A DNA stretch of 64,000 nt from Cyclina sinensis (taxonomy: Eukaryota; Mollusca; Bivalvia; Venerida; Veneridae). The stretch lies in assembly GCA_012932295.1 (NCBI GenBank), contig JAAONU010000014.1, positions 33,449,977 to 33,513,976 of the forward strand, written 5' to 3'. Made by a program: the position numbers and the translations under genes. Positions 10,906 through 21,838 of the stretch are shown here, piece after piece. The first letter of the stretch is position 1, and every line of letters starts with the position of its first letter. Under the pieces are notes generated by a model. It saw only the letters and a list, made by a program, of their open reading frames with translations. It ran no database searches and was not told the origin of the DNA.

Positions 10906-11100
10906 AATAACGAGCAAATAGTATAAGCAGCACTAACAGCAACTGTATTTTATAGATTGTTAAAAAATAAGTCCAGTTTATTCCTTTCAAACAGGAAGCT
11001 TTTTGTTTTTTCATCATGATTGTTCTTGTTTATTTTTTTTTCTGTCTTACTCTGACTACTTTGGTATCACTTATGTCTGACTATTACCTAAATTACTATT

Positions 11101-14100
11101 ATGTATAAGAAAACAGTAGTTGTGACATACAATGTAAACGGAATTTCAAACAAAAAGAAAAGAAATGCAGTCTTTAAATGGCTTAAAACACAAAGTGCTG
11201 ATATAAGTATGCTTCAAGAAATACATTATAAAAGTCTAGACAAAGAAAAATGGAAGAAAGATTGGAATATTGGCGAAATAATATGCAGTGGCAACAGTTC
11301 AAATCAAGCCGGCGTAGCGATTCTTATAAAAAACAGTTCTAACATAAAAATTGTAACAGTCTACGAAATTGAAATAGGACGATTACTAGCAGTTCATGTT
11401 CAAATTCAAAACAAAGACATATTACTTATAAATATTTATGGCCCAAATAAAGATGACACAACATTATTCAACAAACTTGAACTTTTTTTAAAAGATAAAT
11501 CTAACATGTCTGTTTTGATGGGTGGGGATATTAACCTTCCGTTAAATCCTGAAATAGACAAGCAAGGTGGAAATAAGAATACTCACTTGAAATGTCGTAG
11601 AAAAATAAAATCCATATTAGAAGAACATGATCTGATAGATGTATATAGAACTTATAATTCTGATAATAAAAAATTTACTTGGCGTTCTTCTGTACGAACT
11701 GAAATTGCTTGCAGACTTGACTATTTATTTGTCTCAAAATATATTTCAAATTCAGTTATAAAAATAGATATCAAACCGAGCTTTAAGTCTGATCACTCAA
11801 TAGTATACATGGAAGTTGATTTTGAACCGGTTCAAAGGGGACCAGGCATATTTAAGTTAAATAATAGTTTACTTTTAGATAATGAATATAAAGAAAAAAT
11901 ACAAAAGTCAATTATAGAAATACGTGAAATAAATAAAGATGCTAACCCACAGATCAGATGGGAAATTATTAAAAGCACTGTTAGAAATGAATCAATAAAA
12001 TATGCAAAATACAAAAAGAAACAAGAAAAAGAACAAGAAATAAAACTTCTAAATGAAATTGAAAATTTAGAAGAGAAATTAGCAGATAATTTTAACGAGG
12101 CTCAAGCCAGAATCCTGAACACAAAAAACACAGAACTTGACGACTTATACAACACATATATAAATGGCATTATAACAAGAATAAAAAGTTATAAGTTAGA
12201 TAACGAAGAAAGAAACATAAAATATCTTAAGAGTCTAGAAACAAAAAATGCAGAAAATAAAATAATAAAATGTTTAAATATTGATGGTGACATTATTACT
12301 GATCAAAGTGAAATACTAATAGAACAAAAAAAATATTATGAAAAACTTTATCAGGCAAAACAACAGACCGAATCTAAATATAATTTTCTCGTAAATACAA
12401 ATATAAAAAAGTTAACGGAAAATGAAAAAAACGTCTGCGAAGGATTGATAAATGAAACAGAATGTAAAAATGCAATAAGAGAAATGAAAAATGGCAAAAG
12501 CCCTGGGTCTGATGGTTTAAACGTAGAGTTTTATAAAATATTTTGGAATGACATAAAAACCGACCTACTTGAATCTTTTAATTTTTCGTATCACAATGGT
12601 TCATTAAGTCAACTACAGGCACAGAGTTTAATCACTGTTTTACCTAAAGCAAATAAAGACCTAACATCATTAAATAATTGGAGACCTATTAGTTTGTTAA
12701 ATGTTGATTATAAAATAATTGCAAAAGTAATAGCCAATAGAATAAAGTCAGTGCTAGATGTTTTAATTGACAATAGTCAAAATGGTTTCATAAAAGGTAG
12801 ATACATAGGAGAAAATATTAGAACCCTGTACGATGCCATTGAACATTCTGAACAAAATTATACACCCGGACTTTTATTTTTTGCAGATTTTGAAAAGGCG
12901 TTCGATAGTCTCGACCATTCTTACATTCAGGATACACTAAAAGTTTTTAACTTTGGCAACATGCTAAAAAGATGGATAAAGGTATTTTACAATAAGCCAT
13001 CAAGTTGTATATTGTACAACGGGTTTCTTTCAGACTCTTTCAATGTCACTCGTGGAGTTAGGCAAGGCTGTCCTCTATCGCCCTATATATTTATCTTAGC
13101 AATAGAGTTATTATCTGTAGAAATAAGGGAAAACAAAAAAATAAAAGGTATTGAAATCTTAGGAACAGAGATAAAAAACAGTATGTTTGCAGATGATGCT
13201 ACAATACTGTTGGATGGCTCTGCTGAAAGTTTTGAAGAAATGATGCAAGTTTTTGAAGAATTTTCTCATGTATCAGGTTTAAACTTAAATTACAATAAGG
13301 GCACTGTTCTCAGAATAGGCTCAATGAGAAATCAACACGACATTATATATTGTAAAAAAAAATATGGACAAATTTTATGGACATCTGAAAGTGCAAAAAC
13401 ACTAGGAATAACTTTCCACGCAAATACAGAAAAAATTCTCGAATTAAATTACACCCCTAGAATAAATCAATTTCAAAATGACATAAACAGGTGGAAAACA
13501 AAACATTTAACACTCATAGGTAAAGTATCTGTATATAAATCATTAATTCTTCCAAAATTAACATATTTATTCTCAGTCCTTCCAAATCCTTCGGAACATA
13601 TTATAAAAATGTTAACACAAGAGAGTTACAGCTTTATCTGGAACTCGAAAAGAGATAAAGTAAAAAGGAATACTATAATTCAAAATATTGAGGATGGTGG
13701 AATAAATATGATAGATATTCCGATATACCTTAACTCTATAAAATCAAGCTGGATAAATCGAATAACTAATACAAAAAATAAAGGGACATGGAAAGAAATA
13801 ATAGACAAACAGATTAAAAAAATATCAAAAATAGATTTGTTTAAATGTAACATTAGTACATCAGATATTTTGCGACTCAACATTAAAAACCTGTTCATTA
13901 AAGACGTATTCATCGCTTGGAGCAAAATCAATTTTAACAACAACCCTCAAAATATTAGAACTCAAATAATATGGAATAACTCACACATACGAAACAACAA
14001 ATCAGTTTTGCACTTTCCTGTTTGGATAAAGAAAAATATTATTCAGATAAAAGATATTTATAATGAAGAAACTAAACGATTTAAAACATTCAGCCAATTA

Positions 14101-14856
14101 AAAAACATATACAAAATACCTGATTCTGAATTTCTGAACTACAACAGGTTGATTTCAGCAATACCAAAAGAGTGGATTAGAACTCTTAATTCTGTAAACT
14201 TGGCACAGCTAACAAATGAACTATGTATATACGACATGATTACTAAAACTAAACCAAGTTACTTAAACAAAAAATTAACATATATACAGAAAAAAGTCTA
14301 CATTTCGATGGGACAATCGAAAGCGCAAATAAAATGGGAAACTTTCTTCCCAGATAAAATATTTAATTGGTCAGACATATTTAAAAATGCTTTCGTTTGT
14401 TGCAATGATAATTTTCTTCAAACTTTCTATTTTAACTTTTTACATAGAAATGTTGCAACCAATAAGTTCTTATTCAAATGTGGCTTAGTTGAATCTAGCC
14501 TGTGTGGTTTTTGTAATATGGCTGTGGAAAGTTTAGAACATTTATTTTGGGACTGTTCACAGGTACAAAATTTCTGGACCCAACTGTTCAAATGGGCTAT
14601 GACCTTCAATACAAATATAGAATATGATAGATTTTTAACGTTTTTTCATTCCAATGATAAAGTAGTGTCTTATATATTACTTTTTTCTAAACACTATATA
14701 TACAGATGTAAAACAAAAAACATGATCCCGGATATACACGTTTTTAAACAGAAATTCATCGTTCGATTAAAACTAGAAAAATACACAGCGTTGAGAAAAG
14801 ATACAATTGAAATTTTTAACAGAGATTGGACAACTTTTTTACCCCTACTTTTATAA
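11101..14856 (+). CDS. LINE endonuclease/reverse transcriptase (ORF2-like), intact
   Basis: The 1251-aa protein has an N-terminal APE-type endonuclease. Its expected residues are Asn11 region (YNVNG), Glu40 (LQE), Tyr113 (NIYGPN), Asp143/Asn145 (GGDIN), Asp207 (RLDYLF) and SDH at 230-232. A Lys/Glu-rich linker follows. The reverse transcriptase spans about 470-760, with GKSPGSDG, NWRPISLLN, FADFEKAFDS (Asp596), GVRQGCPLSPY and the catalytic FADD at 696-699. The C-terminal Cys/His knuckle is C1135-x2-C1138-x8-H1147-x4-C1152. This order is that of L1/Tx1-clade elements, which nick target DNA and prime reverse transcription on it. The start ATG follows an AT-rich leader with no upstream in-frame extension. 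No RNase H domain is seen. All catalytic positions are present, so the protein looks active. Confidence 0.95.
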   Translation: MYKKTVVVTYNVNGISNKKKRNAVFKWLKTQSADISMLQEIHYKSLDKEKWKKDWNIGEIICSGNSSNQAGVAILIKNSSNIKIVTVYEIEIGRLLAVHVQIQNKDILLINIYGPNKDDTTLFNKLELFLKDKSNMSVLMGGDINLPLNPEIDKQGGNKNTHLKCRRKIKSILEEHDLIDVYRTYNSDNKKFTWRSSVRTEIACRLDYLFVSKYISNSVIKIDIKPSFKSDHSIVYMEVDFEPVQRGPGIFKLNNSLLLDNEYKEKIQKSIIEIREINKDANPQIRWEIIKSTVRNESIKYAKYKKKQEKEQEIKLLNEIENLEEKLADNFNEAQARILNTKNTELDDLYNTYINGIITRIKSYKLDNEERNIKYLKSLETKNAENKIIKCLNIDGDIITDQSEILIEQKKYYEKLYQAKQQTESKYNFLVNTNIKKLTENEKNVCEGLINETECKNAIREMKNGKSPGSDGLNVEFYKIFWNDIKTDLLESFNFSYHNGSLSQLQAQSLITVLPKANKDLTSLNNWRPISLLNVDYKIIAKVIANRIKSVLDVLIDNSQNGFIKGRYIGENIRTLYDAIEHSEQNYTPGLLFFADFEKAFDSLDHSYIQDTLKVFNFGNMLKRWIKVFYNKPSSCILYNGFLSDSFNVTRGVRQGCPLSPYIFILAIELLSVEIRENKKIKGIEILGTEIKNSMFADDATILLDGSAESFEEMMQVFEEFSHVSGLNLNYNKGTVLRIGSMRNQHDIIYCKKKYGQILWTSESAKTLGITFHANTEKILELNYTPRINQFQNDINRWKTKHLTLIGKVSVYKSLILPKLTYLFSVLPNPSEHIIKMLTQESYSFIWNSKRDKVKRNTIIQNIEDGGINMIDIPIYLNSIKSSWINRITNTKNKGTWKEIIDKQIKKISKIDLFKCNISTSDILRLNIKNLFIKDVFIAWSKINFNNNPQNIRTQIIWNNSHIRNNKSVLHFPVWIKKNIIQIKDIYNEETKRFKTFSQLKNIYKIPDSEFLNYNRLISAIPKEWIRTLNSVNLAQLTNELCIYDMITKTKPSYLNKKLTYIQKKVYISMGQSKAQIKWETFFPDKIFNWSDIFKNAFVCCNDNFLQTFYFNFLHRNVATNKFLFKCGLVESSLCGFCNMAVESLEHLFWDCSQVQNFWTQLFKWAMTFNTNIEYDRFLTFFHSNDKVVSYILLFSKHYIYRCKTKNMIPDIHVFKQKFIVRLKLEKYTALRKDTIEIFNRDWTTFLPLLL

Positions 14857-15033
14857 ATCTATAGATACCAAAGTAAACTGTTCTCTAACCTATCCTCTTC
14901 TTTTTTCTTATTTAGGTTTAGTTGTTATCTGATATTAATTTCTTTAAATAGTAGTAACTAACTTTGTTAGTTGTTAGTATAGTACTTTGAAAAACCATGG
15001 AGCTTGTATGTAAATATTTTTGTTAATTGTTTG

Positions 15034-15073
<40 letters not shown>
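15034..15073 (+). repeat. Internal LINE poly-A tract
   Basis: Forty A's come 177 bp after the ORF stop. No AATAAA or ATTAAA lies in the 30 bases before it. This is the expected end of the LINE proper. Confidence 0.9.
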
Positions 15074-15075
<2 letters not shown>

Positions 15076-15749
15076 TATCCCCTAGACATTCGATATATAG
15101 GTGTTGGTGAGGATCTGATTTTTTTAGTTTGGAGATACATCTCAGAAGCATAATTGTAACACATATATATTTTGTTATTTTAGTTTATTCTATGTCTTTA
15201 ATTAAACCAGAGTTTTGACCGGGAAACTTATAAAAGAAAATTCATTTTGGTTCTGTTTTAAACAATGAATGATGTAGTAGTGAGGTCGATTTTATTAGAA
15301 GTGTATGAATGAACACATTCTTATAATTCATTAAGCTTAATTTCATTTTACTCTATAAACTTGAGCATTTCGTATATTATTATCCGTTAAATTTTGTTTT
15401 TAAGTTCTATGGCGTAGTGGTATCTATGAAAATAACATTGAACTTGATTAACTTTTTCTGTAGTATTGCAGAATTTTTTTTTACAATCGGCGTAGAAACG
15501 AAAACATTTGCTTGAGTAATGTACCTGTTGCACTTATTCATAATGCATACTTAATGTCTATTTTTCAGTTGTTATTGTTAATTTGTCTGAAGTTTTTGTA
15601 TTTATATAAAACGGCGTAATTTAATATTTTCACCCTTGAAAGATCAGGCGGTGTTTTTGTAGAGAATATCTTTTCATAAACAAACTTACAGGTATAGCAA
15701 TTTTCTGATGTAAACAGGAAGCCAGTACGTTAAAACATTAAATTGTACC

Positions 15750-15752
<3 letters not shown>
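15074..15752 (+). other. Candidate 3'-transduced sequence
   Basis: This non-coding segment lies between the first A tract and the terminal A tail, inside the TSDs. ATTAAA at 15737-15742, ten bases before the tail, is a good polyadenylation signal. The arrangement is that of a LINE 3' transduction: read-through of a weak LINE polyadenylation site to a genomic one. Confidence 0.7.

Positions 15753-15786
<34 letters not shown>
15753..15786 (+). repeat. Terminal LINE poly-A tail
   Basis: An A run directly precedes the right TSD (15781-15798, whose first six A's overlap the tail). Confidence 0.9.
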
Positions 15787-15787
<1 letters not shown>

Positions 15788-15798
15788 AGTCCTGCTAA

Positions 15799-16680
15799 TT
15801 GTGAATTTTCTTACATTTTTTTGGCGTTTGTGAAGAGGCCGAAATTCGGGGTCAATATCAAGCAAAAAAATCACAATTTCACAGGGACAGGAGTAGGGTG
15901 TTCATATGAGCAATCAGTTAAAAATTAAAATGCATAGAATGAAGCTGTAAAATTTTAGACAGCTATTCCATTTTTAGGTAATTTAAGATTTTCCTCTCTA
16001 ATTCCTGGTAGCTTATAAGCTTACTAGAAGCTACTGGACAATTCAAACTTTTACTGCATCCTTTTACCTAGGTTACCTAGACATTTACCTCCAACATAAC
16101 AATATGCAACATTTAAATACATTGGTCATCATAAAATGTTTGCACTTAACACTGGCAATTTAATGCTTTGCACATTAATACACAAGAAGTAGTCAAAAGA
16201 ATGATAAGTACAACGTTTAGAACAAATATTCCATGAAGACTCTGTTTTCAGCCATCTTTAATACAGTTTGGAATTATGGTAGTGTTCAGAAATCTGATTG
16301 GTCAAATTATGATAAACTGTAGTAGTGTTGTTCTAGTCTCCCCAGGGATTGGTCAGGATAACCACAGATTTATATGGACTAATCAAGGGAAGGGAGCACC
16401 AGAGAAAAAACGTTTTAGTACAATTGCATACTAAAGTTGTTAAAAGATTTTTGGTGGTCCAGGGCAACTTAAATTTTGCAGTATACTTGAAAGTGTGCAG
16501 TCATTGATTGCTTATGTGTGATTATGTTGCATATTACGAAGTCAACTGATCTACGATTTGCAACAATGACTTTTATATAACAAAATGTTCATCAGGGTCT
16601 GTAGAATATGAAATGGGGTTTCATTTTTCCTGAAGGGGTTGAAGGCGATAGAAATCCAAGATGGCGTCAAAGATGGCCAC
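15799..16680. other. No gene seen
   Basis: AT-rich sequence continuous with the pre-insertion locus at 10200. No credible ORF or known repeat was found. Confidence 0.45.
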
Positions 16681-16689
16681 TATACTGGA

Positions 16690-16930
16690 AAAGTTTGTGT
16701 CCAGTCCATAACTTCTACATGCATAATGGGATTTCAAAATAAAATGGTACACATGACCACATAAGTAGACGATTTGTTGCTTTCAAGACCCAGGTGCCTA
16801 GATCAAAGGTCAAGGTCACAGAAGGGGATTAAACTTAGTATATTTCTCTGGTTCATAACTTTTGCATACATGATGGTATTTCAATTTCATTTGTCACACT
16901 TGTATAAGGCAGTCAAGTATCTTTGGAGTG
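16690..16930 (+). repeat. Degenerate tandem pair of HINE-core type
   Basis: 'cataacttctacatgcataa' and 'cataacttttgcatacatga' are about 160 bp apart, with 'ggtcaaggtcacag' between. This is the style of the HINE-like cores elsewhere in the window. No termini are visible. Confidence 0.45.
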
Positions 16931-17640
16931 AGTCTATTCCTCTCGTGTGTGTGAAGATTTATGACTGCACTAGCTCCCCCCTTTGGCCTGTCATTAGAAA
17001 TTGGAAGTGTAGCTGTCACGGATGTCACAAAAGTACAGGCATGGGAAAAATGTCTTGTATGCGTTTTGGTTCAGGATTTTTAGCAGGAGCCATTCTGTTG
17101 GTGTAGTTCTTGTAACACCCTCTTTGATGATTTTTGGCATCATCTTGCTGACTAAGTCAACAGTGTGGTACTTCATGCCCTGCCACTCAACTACCAGCTT
17201 CTCTGTTTTACTCTCCCTGGAACAAGTGGATTCCCAAGACTTCAATGGCTATTCTTTTTGTCATCAACAGTCTTCTGTCTGTAATCAACACCTCTGGGTG
17301 CAACATCTACTTCATTGCTTTAATGCACTAGTCAATCAGTGGTATAGATACAATGTTTCTTGGGTCAAATTAGGCCCTGGCCCAGGAATTCTATTTGTAT
17401 GAATATAAGATCTTTGAAAATCTTCAGTTCAGAAACAGTTATATACTTCTAATATTAGCTGAACAGCATACCCACTGCCAAAGTATTCAGGTAAGTGATC
17501 CAGCAGAGCCATTATGGCCCTATTGTTAATATTGTTGTGATGAATCTAAAGACAATTATTAAAGAAAGACATCATTCTCACAATAGCAAAATAACTTAAA
17601 ATTTTAATTATTGTAATAAAATTTCTTTTATCCTTCAATT
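16931..17640. other. Unrecognised sequence, weakly coding-like on minus strand
   Basis: A minus-strand frame 17245-16994 of 83 codons has a protein-like composition (EWQGMKYHTVDLVSKMMPK, then LLLKILNQNAYKTFFPC). I cannot assign it. No splice signals or domain support it, and it lies next to a DIRS gag fragment. Confidence 0.25.
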
Positions 17641-17649
17641 AAGTGTACA

Positions 17650-18275
17650 TGTATACAGAACACATTGTTTATGCTGACCGCAACCTTTTCTCTGACCTTT
17701 TCTCCCGTTTTTGTTTCATTCTCGAAGAACTAGTCAATATCATCCATTACATCTGTAATTTCTGGTTCCACTTTATCTTCTTCATCCTTCAATAAGTCAT
17801 CAATTTCGTCGACTGAATCAGTTTCTATTTCCTCCTTTCTGTCAACCGATAAACTAGCATTTCCTGGCTCTGCTGCTTCTGCTCTTTTTATTCTTTTCGA
17901 AGAGCTCATATCTTCTGTAGATTGATTTCTTTTCATTTGTTTCATTTCTTCTTCAAGCTTCTTGACTGATTCACAGACTGAGTTCATTTTTCTCGATTTC
18001 ACCAACAACTCTTGTAATGTATCTGCAAAGTTTTGTAAGAGTTTTTCTCCTTTTGAAATAAAACTTTCTACATGTATTGCCCCCTCTGGAGCCTTATTCG
18101 TCATTCCCTCTTGCGAATGCGCATCAGTGACCCCATCGCCAGTGTGGGTCCCACAAAGACTGTTCTTTAAATCTGAAAGGCAAAATAAAATCGCCAAATT
18201 CTTATCTGCCGCAAAACGCAAAAGCTTCGACCACAAAACTTCGGGCGGTGCCGATTCAATTTTCGGCAAAATCAT
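17650..18275 (-). pseudogene. Second DIRS gag-like fragment
   Basis: The minus-strand ORF runs from ATG 18275 to TAG at 17730-17732 (181 aa). It has a coiled-coil-prone stretch (SVKKLEEEMKQMKRN), a basic SSKRIKRAE patch and an acidic end. Right after the TAG, in the same frame, FFENETKTGEKVREKVAV continues, closely matching FFSDQTSTGEDVSEQLSR of the first gag copy. The TAG is therefore a nonsense mutation inside gag, not the natural end. The remainder of the element is absent downstream. Confidence 0.75.
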
Positions 18276-18889
18276 TTAATAATTATATTGCGTACATAGA
18301 AGCCAGAATCATAATTCATGCTCTGCTGATGAAGATAAAATAAACAGCATTATAAAAATAATTTCTAAATTCCTAGAATTCGTGCAATCAGTTAAGTGCT
18401 TTTAGTTTGTATCTCAATTTTTATCGAGACCTTCGGCTGTTTCGTCCTCATGACATTCATACATTGGCCTTTTGGACTATTTTGTTCTTATGAGCGAGAT
18501 TTGCCCTCTGGAAAACTGTATATTCTCCATGCGAGAATTGTAAAATGTCCTAATGGCTTAAGCAGCCACAAGCTGTATTAAATAAACGTCTAATGTACAC
18601 TTCGAGACCTCTGTACCTGATCATAAGATCTTGTGTACTGCGGCAATAAATTATGTGTATTCGAGACCTCTGTCTCAGGTCTCCCGACCAACACTGATGG
18701 GATTTTTGGATCCTGCATCATGCCATTCTCAGCAATTTATTCCACAAGGGAAAATTCCCCACGAAAATTTGCTCGAACTAGCAACTTATCAAACAAAATT
18801 TTAGTACTTACCCCCGATATTTTATATATGGTTGATGAATAACTTGCCTAAAGTTAGGATTGAGATGAATTTAATGTTGCTATATAATC

Positions 18890-18990
18890 TACGAACTGAT
18901 AAGTAGCTGGATTGACCTCATACTGATTTGGATTCTGGACCTGACTACGTCATCTCTGTGGGGTCCACAAAAGGGAGTTATGCAGTCGAT
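18890..18990 (+). repeat. DIRS terminal repeat motif, second copy
   Basis: 'acgtcatctctgtggggtcc' at about 18945, followed by 'ggagttatgcag', matches the motif at 5859-5905 and lies the same distance and side from its gag ORF. Confidence 0.65.
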
Positions 18991-19046
18991 AAAATGAACA
19001 TAAAAAACATAAAAAGTCTTTTTAAATCATTTTTTTTAATCACTTT

Positions 19047-20346
19047 TTGTGTCGCCCTTTCGAAGAAACGGCGATACATAGGGATTACTTTGTCCGTAGG
19101 TCCGTCAGTCCGTCACGAAAACTTAACGTTGGCTATAACTTTACCATTTCTTAACATTTCCTTATTAAACTTTCAAATTATATTGCTTATGACCACAGGG
19201 TCGGGATGATGCCAAAGTCTTTAGGTCAAGGTCACATTTGACAGAGTTGTGCCCCTTTTTGTACTTGGATTTTGTCATGAAAACTTAACATTGGCAATAA
19301 CTTTGCTTTTTTTAACATTTCGTCATCAAACTTTCAAATTATATTGCTTACGACAACAGGGTCTTGATGATGCTAAAATCTGTAGGTCAAGGTCTTAATT
19401 GACAGAGTTATGCCCCTTTTTGTACTTGGATTTTGTCATGAAAACTTAACATTGGCTATAACTATGCCATTTCTTAATATTTCTTCATCAAACTTTCCAG
19501 TTGTAATGTTTACAATTTTATCACCTAAGACAACACCATTTCCCAAGGGCAGATAACCCTCATATTTATTTTTGCAATGTTATGCCCCTTTTTCAACTTA
19601 AAATTTCTTGGTTAACCTTTTTGTTAATGTCAATTTCTCAAAAAGTGTCAAAGATATTCCATTCAAACTAGGAATACTTGATCACCAGCAAAACCCCTGT
19701 AAAGATTGTTGGTACCCATGTCCCTGGGGTCACAGTTAGCCCCACCCCCAGGGGTCACTTGATTTTGCTTATACTTGTATAGAGGAAAAAAACTTCTTAA
19801 GCCTAGAAATAAATATTAACTGACATGAGATGGGTCAGTACTCCCCAATTTCTCTGCCCCCCCCCCCCTCCCATGTTTTTTTTTTTACACACCCCCATCT
19901 GGGCCTGATTTTTTTTTTTAATACATAGGTTCTTGACTCCCCCTCCACCCTCAAACCCCCCCTTCCAACACCCAGCCCCTACCCCCCCCACTTTCCCCCA
20001 GCCCCCCAGGCCCAATCTTTTTCTTTTTTAATACATAGGTACTTGACTCACCATCCCAAACCCACCCCCTAACCCCCAGGCCCGAATTTTTTTTTTTCTT
20101 CTTCTTTTTTTTTAAAATTAATAAGTACTTGACTCTATGACTAGGTAATTGCCCACCCCCACTCAAATTTTTTTCACTTGGGCCTCTTGTTTAACTTGGC
20201 TTATAATTAATTATCCATCGATGAGAAAAGTGGAGCATACTGTCTGTGGACAGGTCTTGTTGTACTTGGACTAGCATGCTGTCTTTTCCAGCTGGCTCTT
20301 GTTTACCTTTTTAGTTATTCTAACAGAGTACCCAAGGGCGACACAA
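19047..20346 (+). mobile_element. HINE-like element with 13-bp terminal inverted repeats
   Basis: TTGTGTCGCCCTT at 19047-19059 is perfectly inverted at 20334-20346. A (GTCC)n-like stretch 'gtccgtaggtccgtcagtcc' follows the left end. About three tandem units of about 160 bp come next, starting at 'cgaaaacttaacgttggc' (about 19115, 19280 and 19440), with 'gtcaaggtcacatttgacag' inside. The distal part is filled by a C/T-rich low-complexity block. It encodes no protein. Confidence 0.75.
19855..20165. repeat. C-rich / T-rich low-complexity tandem block
   Basis: About three degenerate units contain poly-C, poly-T and 'aatacataggt(t/a)cttgactc' (about 19920, 20030 and 20120). Gly-rich minus-strand frames across it are artefacts. 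Confidence 0.8.
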
Positions 20347-20487
20347 GTGTTCAACTGAACACCCATCTAGTATTTTGTTGTTCTAGTTGACCTTATCATA
20401 AAGTGACTGTACGCAACTATATATTATTCATTTTAAATGCTACTGTATACCATGAAGTTTCTACTCTCACAATACCTTGTGAACTAT

Positions 20488-20900
20488 TTTTTAGCTCACC
20501 TGAGCTGTAGGCTCATGGTGAGCTATTAGGATCGCTCAATGTCGTCCGTTGTCTGTCGTCCGTCCACACTTAGTTCATGCCTCAATTGTCTTGAAACTTG
20601 GTCAGGATGTTTGTCCCAATGATTTCTAGGATGAGTTCGAACATGGGTTATGTGGGTTGAAAAACTAGGTCACAAAGCCCAAATATAGAAAAACCTTGTT
20701 AACACTCCAGAGGCTACATTTTCAGTCCAAATATCCTGGAAACTTGTCAGAAAAGTTGTATCAATGATTGCTATAGCTCAGGTTTGAATATGGGTCATCT
20801 AGGGTAAAAAACTAGGTCTCAGACCACAAATATTAAAAAAAGCTTGTTAACACTCTAGAGGTAACATTTTCAGCCCAAATAATCCATCTAGTGCTCAGAA
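20488..20900 (+). mobile_element. HINE-like 5' fragment (AGCTCACCTGAG family)
   Basis: It starts 'tttagctcacctgagctgta', then 'gtccgttgtctgtcgtccgt', then core units with 'aaaactaggtcacaaagccc'. It shares the start and core with the complete element at 22431-24999. It stops where the GTAAC tandem array begins. Confidence 0.75.
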
Positions 20901-20924
20901 TTGGCCCACTAAAAAGAACGCTTA

Positions 20925-21560
20925 TAGTTGTAACCAGTGTAACCATTGTAACCATGTAACCTGAGAATGTAGGCAGAAAAAAAAAACTATTTAATTAACT
21001 CAAGAATTAAGTTGTAACTGTAGTAACTACATAACAGTATGAATTTACTGCTCATATTTTCAGTTATGTGCAGTTGTAACTAGTGTAACCATTGTAACCC
21101 TGTAACCAGAGATTGTAGAAAGAAAAAAACAACAACTATTTAATAAACTCAAGAACTAAGCTGTAACTGATTGTAACTATTGTAACTACGTAACAGTATG
21201 AATGTACAGCTTTTATTTTCAATTATTAGTAGTTGTTACCAGTGTAACCAATGTAACCACGTAACCAGGGTATGCAGACAGAAAAAAATCCTACATATTT
21301 AACTCAAGAACCAAGTCATAACTGATTGTAACTATTGTAACTACGTAACAGTATGAATGTACAGCTCATATTTTCAATTATGGGCAGTTGTAACTGGTGT
21401 AACCATTGTTACAACGTAACCAGGGTATGCAGACAGAAAAAATACTAAATATAATAAACTCAAGATCCACGTCGTAACTGATTGTAACTATTGTAACTAC
21501 GTAACTGTATAAATGTACAGCTTTTGCTTTCAGTTATGGCAGTTATAACCTATGACTTCT
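20925..21560 (+). repeat. GTAAC-rich tandem array, about 150-bp units
   Basis: Four units start near 20927, 21072, 21231 and 21386, with a partial fifth at 21537. Each opens with three to four spaced GTAAC words ('gtgtaaccattgtaacc'), then an A-rich segment with 'aaactcaagaa', then 'gtaactattgtaactacgta'. Spacing of units is 145-159 bp. The GTAAC spacing within units is a few bases to about 11 bases. Confidence 0.85.
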
Positions 21561-21838
21561 GTAACTAAGTAACTTCACTTTACAGTATAAAGACAGTCGT
21601 GATTGATATTCGAATCTTAAAAAGCTCTGTTTTACAGTGAAATCATTTCTTTATCTCACAGAGATGTAATTTCTGTAACAATACTGATTAGGTTTACAAA
21701 ATTAAAAGCATTCATTTTATTGGGCCAATTTTGTGCCCTATCTCACTTTGTAAATACAATAGGGTCATAATGGCCTTATATCACTTACCAGAGCTGTCAC
21801 TATTGGTGACAAATGTCCCCAAAGCATGCTGAAGAAAG

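Larger units (their letters stand above)
10239..15780 (+). mobile_element. Young L1/Tx1-type LINE, about 5.5 kb, with TSD
   Basis: The element runs from just after the left TSD to the terminal poly-A (15753-15786). It comprises an 860-bp 5' region of repeated promoter-like monomers, one intact 1251-aa ORF (11101-14856), a 177-bp 3' UTR, a 40-nt A tract (15034-15073), 679 bp of further unique sequence and the final A tail. Perfect TSDs and an undamaged ORF indicate recent insertion. There is no ORF1-like reading frame between 10239 and 11100, unlike typical L1/Tx1 elements with two ORFs. The insertion lies upstream of the OB-fold gene exons. Confidence 0.9.

Noticed and set aside
11832..14609. 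Minus-strand ORFs inside the LINE
   Set aside because: Shadows of the intact 1251-aa plus-strand ORF.
16774..17402. Plus-strand ORFs of 110 and 126 codons
   Set aside because: They overlap a degenerate repeat, show no domain pattern, and the opposite strand is equally open.
19803..20166. Gly-rich minus-strand ORFs
   Set aside because: They come from poly-C low-complexity sequence.
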